Positions 53,450 to 54,950 of a stretch of DNA of 54,950 nucleotides are shown here, one piece after another; position 1 is the first letter of the stretch, and each line of letters starts with the position of its first letter. The notes beneath the pieces were generated by a model. That model was given only the letters and a program-made list of their open reading frames with translations. It made no database searches and was not told the origin of the DNA. Where the stretch lies: positions 58,385 through 113,334 of the forward strand of contig JAKCWW010000300.1 of NCBI GenBank assembly GCA_026260175.1. Reading direction: 5' to 3'. A program made the translations under genes and the position numbers. The DNA comes from Reticulitermes lucifugus (taxonomy: Eukaryota > Arthropoda > Insecta > Blattodea > Rhinotermitidae).

Positions 53450-53705
53450 TATAGCAGTAATGCTCTGAAATTGTATTTGACAAATACCCAGTTTGAATAT
53501 CAACTAAGTTACCAGATATCCTAAGCTTTGTCATGGTTTTCATTAAGTTTATTCAGATGACTAATGGGAAAGTACCTGAAATAGCATGTGATTACACCCT
53601 TCAGAATTCTTACTCATGATTTATCAACCTCCCCTTTTATTCAATCCTCCCAACAGATGCAGCTGAAACCTGGTGTTTATATAGCCTAAAAATCAATCAA
53701 ATAAA
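53450..53705 (+). mobile_element. SINE family D copy
   Basis: CAAATACCCAGTTTGAATAT (decayed B box), TCATGGTTTTC, GGGAAAGTACCTGAAATAG and a terminal AAAAATCAATCAAATAAA resemble the 21795 copy and its expected tail. Confidence 0.45.
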
Positions 53706-54889
53706 ATTAAGTTAATAAACGAATCAATACATGTTTATTTAAATGTTTGAAGTTTAAATGCTATATTTTAACCTTTAAAGTATGGGAGATTTAAACCCCA
53801 AAGTAGCCACTGATGGCCAGGGTTCTTTTCACTTTAAATGCCCGTTTTCGCACGTGCTGATATTATCCGTTGTATTTCATACATTTTTAAAGACAAGAAC
53901 TTCAAATAAGAAGTACATGCTTAAGAATGAATCCATCTAACTGTTATGCAAGTTTCGAGAAAATTCACCTATTTTTACACAGCTTAGTTGAAGGTAATTT
54001 TTTATTTTGTTTATTTTTCACTTTAAGCTTCATTTTCTAGATTTATTGTTTTCAAATACCTCCTGCTGTAAGTGGAGACACTGTGCCATAAAATTTGGAG
54101 CTGACTGCACATGTCATCATATTTCCTTAGACGCTGTTTAGGTTTCAATCTTATGATGTGTTTAGTTTTCGTTGTAGTGCTGACTTATCTGGGTGCTGAG
54201 TTTATATGCAATCAGTGGGAGAAGAAAGGAATGCATACAGGCGTCCATTGCTCTGGTTAGTGCAATATGGGACCAGAGGCAAATGTCCTTCATTCTGCTG
54301 TAAGGATTTCTTCATGACTATTTTGAATTTTAGGTTCATGTTTATGTCTATCTTCAACTCAACAGTTCAGTCCACTGCCTGTCCTAGCAATAACATGCGA
54401 TAAGCCAGGCAGTGCAGATGCTTGAATCATGATCAGAGAAATCAGACACTGGCTTATGCTGTGTAAGAGAATTTGGTGATGCGTGTGTTCCGCAAAAAAC
54501 AAAGAAACAAGAACAAAATACAAGTAGCAAGAATGCTATATAGGGTTGTGTGCTACCCCATATTTCGAGATGGTGTATATTATACAAAATTGCATTCCTA
54601 AGGAGCAACTGACACTAAAATTGAAAAGCAGAACACACAATTGTAAGTAACTATTACTTTTGTAAGTAATGAACAGATATTTTCAGTAGCATCTTCTTGA
54701 TGAAATAATGGGGGTGAAGGGGTTGTGGATTTTACAGAAGAGGCTGTATGAAGGAAGGGAGGCTTGTCAGAATGTCCTTTATGTGTGTGTATTTGCTTCA
54801 CTTCACCAATATGAGGAACCACTGCCTGTAGATATATGTAAATAATTCATGACTGCTGGAAAAATCGTAAGGATATTATATAATAACAA

Positions 54890-54950
54890 CCATGGCTCAA
54901 CAGCCCTATATGGGCCCGGGCCTCCTCTTTTCGAGGTTACTAAGTCGTGG
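54890..54950 (-). mobile_element. SINE family A 3' end, cut by window edge
   Basis: CCATGGCTCAACAGCCCTAT and GGGCCCGGGCCTCCTC match the tail side of the 6342 copy (CAATGGCGCAACAGTCCCTA...GGGCCAGGGCCTCCTC). Confidence 0.6.

Larger units (their letters stand above)
52811..54950 (-). other. Upstream intron region of ERMP1
   Basis: I found no exon for the M28 domain here. It contains a SINE-D-like copy (53450-53705), unique AT-rich sequence and a partial SINE A at the right edge. Confidence 0.6.

Overview
The window looks like nuclear DNA of an insect. It has long AT-rich introns, many short exons with GT-AG (and two GC-AG) junctions, and many tRNA-derived SINEs, LINE tails and decayed DNA-transposon MITEs. 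The repeat load and SINE types suggest a large polyneopteran genome (cockroach, termite or a relative), but that placement is a weak inference. No bacterial gene, rRNA gene, genuine tRNA gene or CRISPR array was seen.

Two protein-coding genes lie tail to tail; both are 5'-incomplete here.

(1) Plus strand, 12569-36511: sixteen exons with matching phases encode the last ~1,195 residues of a secreted/membrane protein. In order it carries the C-terminal part of a lytic polysaccharide monooxygenase-like (LPMO, AA15/Chitin_bind_3-like) domain, two EGF-like modules, a first DOMON domain split by a very long Ser-Glu-Pro repeat insertion, a second DOMON domain, a SEA-like domain, one transmembrane helix and a Gly/Pro/Tyr-rich cytoplasmic tail. 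In fungi, DOMON-type cytochromes supply electrons to LPMOs. Finding both modules in one membrane-tethered animal polypeptide is the main biological lead here.

(2) Minus strand, 52810-38958: eight exons encode the C-terminal ~472 residues of an ERMP1/Fxna-type endoplasmic reticulum metallopeptidase (multi-pass membrane region plus lumenal C-terminal domain). The M28 catalytic domain lies outside the window. This gene has two GC-AG introns. One exon has had its splice acceptor and first ~77 coding bases tandemly duplicated as a 104-bp repeat, giving a row of eight near-identical 3' splice sites.

Layout: 1-12568 is repeat-rich DNA with no recognised exon (either the 5' intron of gene 1 or intergenic); 12569-36511 is gene 1; 36512-38957 is 3' UTR plus the convergent intergenic gap, which contains a 661-bp pogo/Tigger-like MITE; 38958-52810 is gene 2 with SINE, hAT, Tigger and Penelope-like debris in its introns; 52811-54950 is an upstream intron of gene 2 with SINE fragments. 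Sequence gaps: N at 7936-7939, 22014 and 32655-32669.
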